From: Hydractinia symbiolongicarpus
Taxonomy: Eukaryota; Cnidaria; Hydrozoa; Anthoathecata; Hydractiniidae
Length of the DNA stretch: 64,000 nucleotides
Reading direction: 5' to 3'
Assembly (NCBI RefSeq): GCF_029227915.1
Contig: NC_079883.1
Location: 31,436,001-31,500,000 of the forward strand
The translations under genes were made by a program, and so were the position numbers. Each line of letters starts with the position of its first letter. Position 1 is the stretch's first letter. Of this stretch, positions 20,310 to 32,515 are shown piece after piece. The notes beneath the pieces were generated by a model, which worked only from the letters and a program-made list of their open reading frames with translations, was not told the DNA's origin and made no database searches.

Positions 20310-22433
20310 TTCGTTTGCCGGCGATTAAACCTCTTTTATTCAGCGTCTCATCAAAGATGAAAACATTTTTGAAAACTACAAGTCTCATGCGTTTTAGTGG
20401 TGAAAAAATAATTTAAAAAATCGTTCGGGAAATGAGTTTACTCCCTGGGTACTTCCTTTGTATACTTTTGACTATGCGGGCCGAGTCCGGGGTTTACGGG
20501 AAATGGCGGGTTTTCGTTTGCCGGCGATTAAACTTCTTTTATTCAGCGTCTGATCAAAAATGAAAACATTTTTGAAAACTACAAGTCTCAAGCTTTTTAG
20601 TGGTGAAAAAAAAATTTAAAAAATCGTTCGGGAAATGAGTTTACTCCCTGGGTACTTTCTTTGTATACATTCGACTATACGGGCCAAGCCCGGGATTTAC
20701 GGGAAATCGCGGGATTTCGTTTGCCGGCGATTAAACCTCTTTCATTAAGCGTCTCATCAAAAATGAAAACATTTTTAAAAACTACAAGTCTTATGCGTTT
20801 TAGTGGTGAAAAAATAATTTTAAAAATCGTTCCGGAAATGAGTTTACTCACAGGGTACTTTCTTTGTATACATTCGACTATACGGGCCAAGCCCGGGATT
20901 TACGGGAAATCGCGGGTTTTCGTTTGCCGGCGATTAAACCTCTTTCATTAAGCGTCTTATCAAAAATGAAAACATTTTTGTAAACTACAAGTCTTATGCG
21001 TTTTAGTGGTGAAAAAATAATTTAAAAAATCGTTCGGGAAATGAGTTTACTCCATGGGTACTTTCTTTTTATACTTTTGACTATACGGGCCGAGTCCGGA
21101 TTTAGGGGAAGTCGCTTTAGATTTAGATTAGTTTTCTTAATTACTTTTTTTTGGAAACTATTGTAAATATGTGAATAATCGACTTTAAATAAATTGAAAA
21201 GAAAAAAGAAAAGAAAAAGAAAAGCGGATTTTCGTTTGCCGGCGATTAAACTTCTTTTATTCAGCGTCTCATCAGAAATAAAAACATTTTTAAAAACTAC
21301 AAGTCTCATGGGCTTTAGTGGTGAAAAAATAATTTAAAAAATCGTTCCGGAAATGAGTTTACTCACAGGGTACTTTCTTTGTATACATTCGACTATGCGG
21401 GCCAAGCCCGGGATTTACGGGAAATCGCGGGTTTTCGTTTGCCGGCGATTAAACCTCTTTTATTCAGCGTCTCATCAAAGATGAAAACATTTTTGAAAAC
21501 TACAAGTCTCATGCGTTTTAGTGGTGAAAAAATAATTTAAAAAATCGTTCGGGAAATGAGTTTACTCCCTGGGTACTTTCTTTGTATACTTTTGACTATG
21601 CGGGCCGAGTCCGGAGTTTACGGGAAATGGCGGGTTTTCGTTTGCCGGCGATTAAACTTCTTTTATTCAGCGTCTGATCAAAAATGAAAACATTTTTGAA
21701 AACTACAAGTCTTAAGCTTTTTAGTGGTGAAAAAAAAATTTAAAAAATCGTTCGGGAAATGAGTTTACTCCCTGGGTACTTTCTTTGTATACATTCGACT
21801 ATACGGGCCAAGACCGGCATTTACGGGAAATCGCGGGATTCCGTTTGCCGGCGATTAAACCTCTTTCATTAAGCGTCTCATCAAAAATGAAAACATTTTT
21901 GAAAACTACAAGTCTTATGCGTTTTAGTGGTGAAAAAATAATTTAAAAAATCGTTCCGGAAATGAGTTTACTCACAGGGTACTTTCTTTGTACACATTCG
22001 ACTATACGGGCCAAGCCCGGGATTTACGGGAAATCGCGGGTTTTCGTTTGCCGGCGATTAAACCTCTTTCATTAAGCGTCTCATCAAAAATGAAAACATT
22101 TTTGAAAACTACAAGTCTTATGCGTTTTAGTGGTGAAAAAATAATTTAAAAAATCGTTCGGGAAACGAGTTTTCTCCATGGGTACTTTCTTTTTATACTT
22201 TTGACTATACGGGCCGAGTCCGGATTTAGGGGAAGTCGCGGATTTTCGTTTGCCGGCGATTAAACTTCTTTTATTCAGCGTCTCATCAAAAATAAAAACA
22301 TTTTTAAAAACTACAAGTCTCATGGGCTTTAGTGGTGAAAAAATAATTTAAAAAATCGTTCCGGAAATGAGTTTACTCACAGGGTACTTTCTTTGTATAC
22401 ATTCGACTATACGGGCCAAGCCCGGGATTTACG
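20310..22433 (+). repeat. HOR: 5-mer (1014 bp), 2 copies, first one carrying a 110 bp insert
   Basis: Markers recur at 1124 bp, which is 1014 plus 110: CTCTTTTATT at 20331 and 21455, ACTATGCGGG at 20471 and 21595, CCATGGG at 21052 and 22176, GTCGC at 21111 and 22235. The unit order includes a TCAAAGATG unit, a D unit (20420 and 21544), a type A unit, a TTCCGG type A unit, and a CCATGGG/TTTAGGGG B unit that is the insertion host. The second copy is uninterrupted. Confidence 0.85.
21116..21225. other. 110 bp non-satellite insertion
   Basis: The host monomer (21029-21340, 312 bp) reads GAAGTCGC, then 110 bp unlike anything else in the window, then GGATTTTCG. The insert begins TTTAGATTTAGATTAG, has an AT-rich middle, and ends in a purine tract of A-runs separated by single G (about 21195-21224). 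The joint is ambiguous by 2 bp (GC on both sides), so a 2 bp target duplication or microhomology is possible. Placing the GC at the left instead gives weak 5 bp ends GCTTT..AAAGC. The element cannot be identified. It is too short for a gene and may be a retroposed fragment with an A-rich tail, a tiny non-autonomous transposon, or filler DNA from break repair. Confidence 0.85.
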
Positions 22434-24736
22434 GGAAATCGCGGGTTTTCGTTTGCCGGCGATTAAACCTCTTTCATTAAGCGTCTCATCAAAAATGAAA
22501 ACATTTTTGAAAACTACAAGTCTCATGGGCTTTAGTGGTGAAATAATAATTTAAAAAATCGTTCGGAAAATGAGTTTATACCCTGGGTACTTTCTTTGTA
22601 TACTTTTGACTATACAAGCCGAGTCCGGGATTTACGGGAAATCGCTGGTTTTCCTTTGCCGGCGATTAAACTTCTTTTGTTCAGCGTCTGATCAAAAATG
22701 AAAAAATTTTTGAAAACTACAAGTCTCAAGCGTTTTAGTGGTGAAAGAAAAATTTAAAAAATCGTTCGGGAAATGAGTTTATTCCCTGGGTAATTTCTTT
22801 GTATACATTCGACTATACGGGTCAAGCCCGGGATTTACGGGAGATCGCGGGATTTCGTTTGCCGGCGATTAAACCTCTTTCATTAAGCGTCTCGTCAAAA
22901 ATGAAAACATTTTTGAAAACTACAAGTTTCATGCGTTTTAGTGGTAAAAAAAAAATTTAAAAAATCGTTCGGGAAATGAGTTTACACCCTGGGTACTTTC
23001 TTTGTATACTTTTGACTATACGGGCCGAGTCCGGGATTTACGGGAAATCGCAGGTTTTCGTTTGCCGGCGATTAAACTTCTTTTATTCAGCGTCTCATCA
23101 AAAATGAAAACATTTTTGAAAACTGCAAGTGTCATGCGTTTTAGTGGTGAAAAAATAATTTAAAAAATCGTTCGGGAAATGAGTTTACTCCCTGGGTACT
23201 TTCTTTGTATACTTTTGACTATGCGGGCCGAGTCCGGGGTTTACGGGAAATGGCGGGTTTTCGTTTGCCGGCGATTAAACTTCTTTTATTCAGCGTCTGA
23301 TCAGAAATGAAAACATTTTTGAAAACTACAAGTCTCAAGCTTTTTAGTGGTGAAAAAAAAATTTAAAAAATCGTTCGGGAAATGAGTTTACTCCCTGGGT
23401 ACTTTCTTTGTATACATTCGACTATACGGGCCAAGCCCGGGATTTACGGGAAATGGCGGGTTTTTGTTTGCCGGCGATTAAACTTCTTTTATTCAGTGTC
23501 TCATCAAAAATGAAAACATTTTTGAAAACTACAAGTCTCATGGGCTTTAGTGGTGAAATAATAATTTAAAAAATCGTTCGGGAAATGAGTTTACACCCTG
23601 GGTACTTTCTTTGTATACTTTAGACTATACGGGCCGAATCCGGGATTTACGGGAAATCGCAGGTTTTCGTTTGCCGGCGATTAAACTTCTTTCATTCAGC
23701 GTCTCATCAAAAATGAAAACATTTTTGAAAACTACAAGTCTCATGCGTTTTAGTGGTGAAAAAAAAAATTAAAAAATCGTTCGGGAAATGAGTTTACTCC
23801 CTGGGTACTTTCTTTGTATACATTCGACTATACGGGCCAAGCCCGGGATTTACGGGAAATCGCGGGTTTTCCTTTGCCCGCGATTAAACTTCTTTTATTC
23901 AGCGTCTCATCAAAAATGAAAACATTTTTGAAAACTACAAGTGTCATGCGTTTTAGTGGTGAAAAAAAAATTTAAAAAATCGTTCGGGAAATGAGTTTAC
24001 TCCCTTGGTACTTTCTTTGTATACATTCGACTATACGGGCCAAGCCCGGGATTTACGGGAAATCGCGGGATTTCGTTTGCCGGCGATTAAACCTCTTTCA
24101 TTAAGCGTCTCATCAAAAATGAAAACATTTTTGAAAACTAAAAGTCTCATGCGTTTTAGTGGTAAAAAAAAAATCGTTCGGGAAATGAGTTTACACCCTG
24201 GGTACTTTCTTTGTATACTTTTGACTATACGGCCGAGTCCGGGATTTACGGGAAATCGCAGGTTTTCGTTTGCCGGCGATTAAACTTCTTTTATTCAGCG
24301 TCTCATCAAAAATGAAAACATTTTTGAAAACTACAAGTCTTATGCGTTTTAGTGGTGAAAAAATAATTTAAAAAATCGTTCCGGAAATGAGTTTACTCAC
24401 AGGGTACTTTCTTTGTATACATTCGACTATACGGGCCAAGCCCGGGATTTGCGGGAAATCGCGGGTTTTCGTTTGCCGGCGATTAAACCTCTTTCATTAA
24501 GCGTCTCATCAAAAATGAAAACATTTTTGAAAACTACAAGTCTCATGCGTTTAAGTGGTAAAAAAAAAATTTAAAAAATCGTTCGGGAAATGAGTTTACT
24601 CCCTGGGTACTTTCTTTGTATACATTCGACTATACGGGCCAAGCCCGGGATTTACGGGAAATCGCGGGTTTTCGTTTGCCGGCGATTAAACCTCTTTCAT
24701 TAAGCGTCTCATCAAAAATGAAAACATTTTTGAAAA
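22434..24736 (+). repeat. Mixed block, last type C and first type K units
   Basis: It begins with a degenerate C unit (CAAGCCGAG at 22615, with GAAAAAATTTTTG) and its usual TTTATTCCCTGGGTAATTT follower. It continues with B, D (23167-23369) and A units and ends with the first full K unit (23979-24172) and its ACGGCCGAG follower. It marks the change from the type C zone to the type K zone. Confidence 0.75.
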
Positions 24737-25544
24737 TTACAAGTCTCATGCGTTTTAGTGGTAAAAAATAATTTCAAAAATCGTTTGGAAATGAGTTTAC
24801 TCCCTGGGTACTTTCTTTGTATTCATTCGACTATACGGGCCAAGCCCGGAATTTACGGGAAATCGCGGGATTTCGTTTGCCGGCGATTAAACGTCTTTCA
24901 TTAAGCGTCTCATCAAAAATGAAAACATTTTTGAAAACTGCAAGTCTCATGCGTTTTAGTGGTAAAAAAAAAATTTAAAAAATCGTTCGGAAAATGAGTT
25001 TACTCCCTGGGTACTTTCTTTGTATACTTTTGAATATGCGGGCTGAGTCCGGGGTTTACGGGAAATGGCGGGTTTTCGTTTGCCGGCGATTAAACTTCTT
25101 TTTTTCAGCGTCTGATCAAAAATGAAAACATTTTTGAAAATTACAAGTCTCATGCGTTTTAGTGGTAAAAAATAATTTCAAAAATCGTTTGGAAATGAGT
25201 TTACTCCCTGGGTACTTTCTTTGTATTCATTCGACTATACGGGCCAAGCCCGGAATTTACGGGAAATCGCGGGATTTCGTTTGCCGGCGATTAAACGTCT
25301 TTCATTAAGCGTCTCATCAAAAATGAAAACATTTTTGAAAACTGCAAGTCTCATGCGTTTTAGTGGTAAAAAAAAAATTTAAAAAATCGTTCGGAAAATG
25401 AGTTTACTCCCTGGGTACTTTCTTTGTATACTTTTGAATATGCGGGCTGAGTCCGGGGTTTACGGGAAATGGCGGGTTTTCGTTTGCCGGCGATTAAACT
25501 TCTTTTTTTCAGCGTCTGATCAAAAATGAAAACATTTTTGAAAA
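24737..25544 (+). repeat. HOR: dimer, 404 bp, 2 copies
   Basis: Copies 24737-25140 and 25141-25544 are essentially identical. Each has a type A unit with a shortened TAAAAAATAATTTCAAAAATCG tail (split here as TAAAAAATAA plus TTTCAAAAATCG), TCGTTTGGAAATG, TATTCATTCG, CCCGGAATTT and AAACGTC, followed by a D unit with GGGCTGAGTCC and CTTTTTTTCAGCG. This is the shortest multi-unit duplication in the window. Confidence 0.88.
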
Positions 25545-27149
25545 CTACAAGTCTCAAGCGTTTTAGTGGTGAGAAAAAAATTTAAAAAATCGTTCGGGAA
25601 ATGAGTTTACTCCCTGGGTACTTTCTTTGTATACATTCGACTATACGGGCCAAGCCCGGGATTTACGGGAAAAAGCGGGATTTCGTTTGCCGGCGATTAA
25701 ACCTCTTTCATTAAGCGTCTCATCAAAAATGAAAACATTTTTGAAAACTACAAGTCTCATGCGTTTTAGTGGTAAAAAAAAAATTTAAAAAATCGTTCGG
25801 GAAATGAGTTTACACCCTGGGTACTTTCTTTGTATACTTTTGACTATACGGGCCGAGTCCGGGATTTACGGGAAATCGCAGGTTTTCGTTTGCCGACGAT
25901 TAAACTTCTTTTATTCAGCGTCTCATCAAAAATGAAAACATTTTCGAAAACTACAAGTCTCATGCGTTTTAGGGGTGAAAAAATAAATTAAAAAATCGTT
26001 CGGGAAATGAGTTTATTTCCTGGGTACTTTCTTTGTATACTTTTGACTATACGGGCCATGCCCGGGATTTACGGGAAATCGCGGGTTTTCGTTTGCCGGC
26101 GATTAAACTTCTTTTATTCAGCGTCTCATCAAAAATGAAAACATTTTTGAAAACTACAAGTCTTATGCGTTTTAGTGGTGAAAAAATAATTTAAAAAATC
26201 GTTTCGGAAATGAGTTTACTCACAGGGTACTTTCTTTGTATACATTCGACTATACGGGCCAAGCCCGGGATTTACGGGAAATCGCGGGTTTTCGTTTGCC
26301 GGCGATTAAACCTCTTTCATTAAGCGTCTCATCAAAAATGAAAACATTTTTGAAAACTACTAGTCTCATGCGTTTTAGTGGTAAAAAAAATAAATTAAAA
26401 AATCGTTCGGGAAATGAGTTTACACCATGGGTACTTTCTTTGTATACTTTTGACTATACGGCCGAGTCGGGGATTTACGGGAAATCGCAGGTTTTCGTTT
26501 GCCGGCGATTAAACTTCTTTTATTCAGCGTCTCATCAAAAATGAAAACATTTTTGAAAACTACAAGTCTCATGCGTTTTAGTGGTGAAAAAAAAAATTAA
26601 AAAATCGTTCGGGAAATGAGTTTACTTCCTGGGTACTTTCTTTGTATACTTTTGACTATACGGGCCAAGCCCGGGATTTACGGGAAATCGCGGGTTTTCG
26701 TTTGCCGGCGATTAAACTTCTTTTATTCTCCGTCTCATCAAAAATGAAAACATTTTTGAAAACTACAAGTCTTATGCGTTTTAGTGGTGAAAAAATAATT
26801 TAAAAAATCGTTCCGGAAATGAGTTTACTCACAAGGTACTTTCTTTGTATACATTCGACTATACGGGCCAAGCCCGAGATTTACGGGAAATCGCGGGTTT
26901 TCGTTTGCCGGCGATTAAACCTCTTTCATTAAGCGTCTCATCAAAAATGAAAACATTTTTGAAAATTACAAGTCTCATGCGTTTAAGTGGTAAAAAAAAA
27001 ATTTAAAAAATCGTTCGGGAAATGAGTTTACTCCCTGGCTACTTTCTTTGTATACATTCGACTATACGGGCCAAGCCCGGGATTTACGGGAAATCGCGGG
27101 TTTTCGTTTGCCGGCGATTAAACCTCTTTCTTTAAGCGTCTCATCAAAA
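25545..27149 (+). repeat. Mixed block with first GGGCCATGCCC unit
   Basis: About 8 units. The B-like unit at about 25997-26198 has GGGCCATGCCCGGG (26055) and follows a unit with TTTTAGGGGTG (25968). This pair recurs at 33851, 35272 and 37641, so this block is the source or a copy of the material that forms the 33-38 kb HORs. ATACGGCCGAGTCGGGG marks the following K-type follower at about 26456. No gene-like signal. Confidence 0.75.
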
Positions 27150-30100
27150 ATGAAAACATTTTTGAAAACTACAAGTCTCATGCGTTTTAGTGGTAAAAAA
27201 TAATTTCAAAAATCGTTCGGGAAATGAGTTTACTCCCTGGGTACTTTCTTTGTATACATTCGACTATACGGGCCAAGCCCGGAATTTACGGGAAATCGCG
27301 GGATTTCGTTTGCCGGCGATTAAACGTCTTTCATTAAGCGTCTCATCAAAAATGAAAACATTTTTGAAAACTGCAAGTGTCATGCGTTTTAGTGGTGAAA
27401 AAATAATTTAAAAAATCGTTCGGAGAAATGAGTTTACTCCCTGGGTACTTTCTTTGTATACTTTTGATTATACGGGCCGAGTCCGGGGTTTACGGGAAAT
27501 GGCGGGTTTTCGTTTGCCGGCGATTAAACTTCTTTTATTCAGCGTCTGATCAAAAATGAAAACTTTTTTGAAAACTACAAGTCTCAAGCGTTTTAGTGGT
27601 GAAAAAAAAATTTAAAAAATCGTTCGGGAAATGAGTTTACTCCCTTGGTACTTTCTTTGTATACATTCGACTATACGGGCCAAGCCCGGGATTTACGGGA
27701 AATCGCGGGATTTCGTTTGCCGGCGATTAAACCTCTTTCATTAAGCGTCTCATCAAAAATGAAAACATTTTTGAAAACTAAAAGTCTCATGCGTTTTAGT
27801 GGTAAAAAAAAAAAATCGTTCGGGAAATGAGTTTACACCCTGGGTACTTTCTTTGTATCCTTTTGACTATACGGCCGAGTCCGGGATTTACGGGAAATCG
27901 CAGGTTTTCGTTTGCCGGCGATTAAACTTCTTTTATTCAGCGTCTCATCAAAAATGAAAACATTTTTGAAAACTACAAGTCTCATGCGTTTTAGTGGTGA
28001 AAAAAAAAAATTAAAAAATCGTTCGGGAAATGAGTTTACTTCCTGGGTACTTTCTTTGTATACTTTTGACTATACGGGCCAAGCCCGGGATTTACGGGAA
28101 ATCGCGGGTTTTCGTTTGCCGGCGATTAAACTTCTTTTATTCAGCGTCTCATCAAAAATGAAAACATTTTTGAAAACTACAAGTCTTATGCGTTTTAGTG
28201 GTGAAAAAATAATTTAAAAAATCGTTCCGGAAATGAGTTTACTCCCTGGGTACTTTCTTTGTATACATTCGACTATACGGGCCAAGCCCGGGATTTACGG
28301 GAAATCGCGGGTTTTCGTTTGCCGTCGATTAAACCTCTTTCTTTAAGCGTCTCATCAAAAATGAAAACATTTTTGAAAACTACAAGTCTCATGCGTTTTA
28401 GTGGTAAAAAATAATTTCAAAAATCGTTCGGGAAATGAGTTTACTCCCTGGGTACTTTCTTTGTATACATTCGACTATACGGGCCAAGCCCGGAATTTAC
28501 GGGAAATCGCGGGATTTCGTTTGCCGGCGATTAAACGTCTTTCATTAAGCGTCTCATCAAAAATGAAAACATTTTTGAAAACTGCAAGTGTCATGCGTTT
28601 TAGTGGTGAAATATTAATTTAAAAAATCGTTCGGAGAAATGAGTTTACTCCCTGGGTACTTTCTTTGTATACATTTGATTATACGGGCCGAGTCCGGGGT
28701 TTACGGGAAATGGCGGGTTTTCGTTTGCCGGCGATTAAACTTCTTTTATTCAGCGTCTGATCAAAAATGAAAACTTTTTTAAAAACTACAAGTCTCAAGC
28801 GTTTTAGTGGTGAAAAAAAAATTTAAAAAATCGTTCGGGAAATGAGTTTACTCCCTTGGTACTTTCTTTGTATACATTCGACTATACGGGCCAAGCCCGG
28901 GATTTACGGGAAATCGCGGGATTTCGTTTGCCGGCGATTAAACCTCTTTCATTAAGCGTCTCATCAAAAATGAAAACATTTTTGAAAACTAAAAGTCTCA
29001 TGCGTTTTAGTGGTAAAAAAAAAAATCGTTCGGGAAATGAGTTTACACCCTGGGTACTTTCTTTGTATACTTTTGACTATACGGCCGAGTCCGGGATTTA
29101 CGGGAAATCGCAGGTTTTCGTTTGCCGGCGATTAAACTTCTTTTATTCAGCGTCTCATCAAAAATGAAAACATTTTTGAAAACTACAAGTCTCATGCGTT
29201 TTAGTGGTGAAAAAAAAAATTAAAAAATCGTTCGGGAAATGAGTTTACTTCCTGGGTACTTTCTTTGTATACTTTTGACTATACGGGCCAAGCTCGGGAT
29301 TTACGGGAAATCGCGGGTTTTCGTTTGCCGGCGATTAAACTTCTTTTATTCAGCGTCTCATCAAAAATGAAAACATTTTTGAAAACTACAAGTCTTATGC
29401 GTTTTAGTGGTGAAAAAATAATTTAAAAAATCGTTCCGGAAATGAGTTTACTCACAGGGTACTTTCTTTGTATACATTCGACTATACGGGCCAAGCCCGG
29501 GATTTGCGGGAAATCGCGGGTTTTCGTTTGCCGGCGATTAAACCTCTTTCATTAAGCGTCTCATCAAAAATGAAAACATTTTTGAAAACTACAAGTCTCA
29601 TGCGTTTTAGTGGTGAAAAAAAAATTTAAAAAATCGTTCGGGAAATGAGTTTACTCCCTGGGTACTTTCTTTGTATACATTCGACTATACGGGCCAAGCC
29701 CGGGATTTACGGGAAAAAGCGGGATTTCGTTTGCCGGCGATTAAACCTCTTTCATTAAGTGTCTCATCAAAAATGAAAACATTTTTGAAAATTACAAGTC
29801 TCATGCGTTTTAGTGGTAAAAAATAATTTCAAAAATCGTTCGGGAAATGAGTTTACTCCCTGGGTACTTTCTTTGTATTCATTCGACTATACGGGCCAAG
29901 CCCGGAATTTACGGGAAATCGCGGGATTTCGTTTGCCGGCGATTAAACGTCTTTCATTAAGCGTCTCATCAAAAATGAAAACATTTTTGAAAACTGCAAG
30001 TCTCATGCGTTTTAGTGGTGAAAAAAAAATTTAAAAAATCGTTCGGGAAATGAGTTTACTCCCTGGGTACTTTCTTTGTATACATTCGACTATACGGGCC

Positions 30101-32515
30101 AAGCCCGGGATTTACGGGAAAAAGCGGGATTTCGTTTGCCGGCGATTAAACCTCTTTCATTAAGCGTCTCATCAAAAATGAAAACTTTTTTGAAAACTAC
30201 AAGTCTCAAGCGTTTTAGTGGTGAAAAAAAAATTTAAAAAATCGTTCGGGAAATGAGTTTACTCCCTTGGTACTTTCTTTGTATACATTCGACTATACGG
30301 GCCAAGCCCGGGATTTACGGGAAATCGCGGGATTTCGTTTGCCGGCGATTAAACCTCTTTCATTAAGCGTCTCATCAAAAATGAAAACATTTTTGAAAAC
30401 TAAAAGTCTCATGCGTTTTGGTGGTAAAAAAAAAAAATCGTTCGGGAAATGAGTTTACACCCTGGGTACTTTCTTTGTATCCTTTTGACTATACGGCCGA
30501 GTCCGGGATTTACGGGAAATCGCAGGTTTTCGTTTGCCGGCGATTAAACTTCTTTTATTCAGCGTCTCATCAAAAATGAAAACATTTTTGAAAACTACAA
30601 GTCTCATGCGTTTTAGTGGTGAAAAAAAAAAATTAAAAAATCGTTCGGGAAATGAGTTTACTTCCTGGGTACTTTCTTTGTATACTTTTGACTATACGGG
30701 CCAAGCCCGGGATTTACGGGAAATCGCGGGTTTTCGTTTGCCGGCGATTAAACTTCTTTTATTCAGCGTCTCATCAAAAATGAAAACATTTTTGAAAACT
30801 ACAAGTCTTATGCGTTTTAGTGGTGAAAAAATAATTTAAAAAATCGTTCCGGAAATGAGTTTACTCCCTGGGTACTTTCTTTGTATACATTCGACTATAC
30901 GGGCCAAGCCCGGGATTTACGGGAAATCGCGGGATTTCGTTTGCCGGCGATTAAACCTCTTTCTTTAAGCGTCTCATCAAAAATGAAAACATTTTTGAAA
31001 ACTACAAGTCTCATGCGTTTTAGTGGTAAAAAATAATTTCAAAAATCGTTCGGGAAATGAGTTTACTCCCTGGGTACTTTCTTTGTATACATTCGACTAT
31101 ACGGGCCAAGCCCGGAATTTACGGGAAATCGCGGGATTTCGTTTGCCGGCGATTAAACGTCTTTCATTAAGCGTCTCATCAAAAATGAAAACATTTTTGA
31201 AAACTGCAAGTGTCATGCGTTTTAGTGGTGAAATAATAATTTAAAAAATCGTTCGGAGAAATGAGTTTACTCCCTGGGTACTTTCTTTGTATACTTTTGA
31301 TTATACGGGCCGAGTCCGGGGTTTACGGGAAATGGCGGGTTTTCGTTTGCCGGCGATTAAACTTCTTTTATTCAGCGTCTGATCAAAAATGAAAACTTTT
31401 TTAAAAACTACAAGTCTCAAGCGTTTTAGTGGTGAAAAAAAAATTTAAAAAATCGTTCGGGAAATGAGTTTACTCCCTTGGTACTTTCTTTGTATACATT
31501 CGACTATACGGGCCAAGCCCGGGATTTACGGGAAATCGCGGGATTTCGTTTGCCGGCGATTAAACCTCTTTCATTAAGCGTCTCATCAAAAATGAAAACA
31601 TTTTTGAAAACTAAAAGTCTCATGCGTTTTAGTGGTAAAAAAAAAAAATCGTTCGGGAAATGAGTTTACACCCTGGGTACTTTCTTTGTATACTTTTGAC
31701 TATACGGCCGAGTCCGGGATTTACGGGAAATCGCAGGTTTTCGTTTGCCGGCGATTAAACTTCTTTTATTCAGCGTCTCATCAAAAATGAAAACATTTTT
31801 GAAAACTACAAGTCTCATGCGTTTTAGTGGTGAAAAAAAAAATTAAAAAATCGTTTGGGAAATGAGTTTACTTCCTGGGTACTTTCTTTGTATACTTTTG
31901 ACTATACGGGCCAAGCTCGGGATTTACGGGAAATCGCGGGTTTTCGTTTGCCGGCGATTAAACTTCTTTTATTCAGCGTCTCATCAAAAATGAAAACATT
32001 TTTGAAAACTACAAGTCTTATGCGTTTTAGTGGTGAAAAAATAATTTAAAAAATCGTTCCGGAAATGAGTTTACTCACAGGGTACTTTCTTTGTATACAT
32101 TCGACTATACGGGCCAAGCCCGGGATTTGCGGGAAATCGCGGGTTTTCGTTTGCCGGCGATTAAACCTCTTTCATTAAGCGTCTCATCAAAAATGAAAAC
32201 ATTTTTGAAAACTACAAGTCTCATGCGTTTTAGTGGTGAAAAAAAAATTTAAAAAATCGTTCGGGAAATGAGTTTACTCCCTGGGTACTTTCTTTGTATA
32301 CATTCGACTATACGGGCCAAGCCCGGGATTTACGGGAAAAAGCGGGATTTCGTTTGCCGGCGATTAAACCTCTTTCATTAAGTGTCTCATCAAAAATGAA
32401 AACATTTTTGAAAATTACAAGTCTCATGCGTTTTAGTGGTAAAAAATAATTTCAAAAATCGTTCGGGAAATGAGTTTACTCCCTGGGTACTTTCTTTGTA
32501 TTCATTCGACTATAC
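27150..32515 (+). repeat. HOR: 13-mer, 2622 bp, about 2 copies, with 6+7 substructure
   Basis: 27570-30191 recurs as 30192-32515 (shift 2622). Examples: K units 27619 and 30241 and 28830 and 31452; the GTAAAAAATAATTTC units near 28401 and 31023. Inside each copy the same series repeats after 1211 bp (6 units) and then 1411 bp (7 units), so the 13-mer is a compound of two related subunits differing by one monomer. The first units (27190-27570) are not matched exactly in copy 2, where a D-like unit is replaced by a type A unit with GGGAAAAAGCGGG. Confidence 0.83.
27619..27814 (+). repeat. Type K short monomer (representative, 196 bp)
   Basis: A type A body with CCCTTGGTAC or CCCTGGGTAC, the change CTACAAGTC to CTAAAAGTC, and a 3' tract in which the usual TTTAAAA is missing, so the A-run joins directly to ATCGTTCGGG. 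Full copies: 23979-24172 (194 bp), 27619-27814, 28830-29024 (195 bp), 30241-30436, 31452-31647, 42067-42262, 44292-44487 and 47010-47205. Bases 1-53 are the 3' end of another. The following unit usually carries ACGGCCGAG, with one G fewer than the usual ACGGGCCGAG. Apart from the window edge this type is confined to 24-47 kb. Confidence 0.85.

Noticed and set aside
21114-21225. Calling the 110 bp insert a MITE on the basis of GCTTT..AAAGC ends.
   Set aside because: The 5 bp ends depend on how the GC ambiguity is placed, and the rest of the ends does not pair. Too weak to support a class.
21022-21309. A 95-codon minus-strand frame reading through the 110 bp insert.
   Set aside because: It is satellite-derived at both ends, the middle is simply the AT-rich insert, and the sister copy without the insert breaks it. 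There is no sign of a gene.
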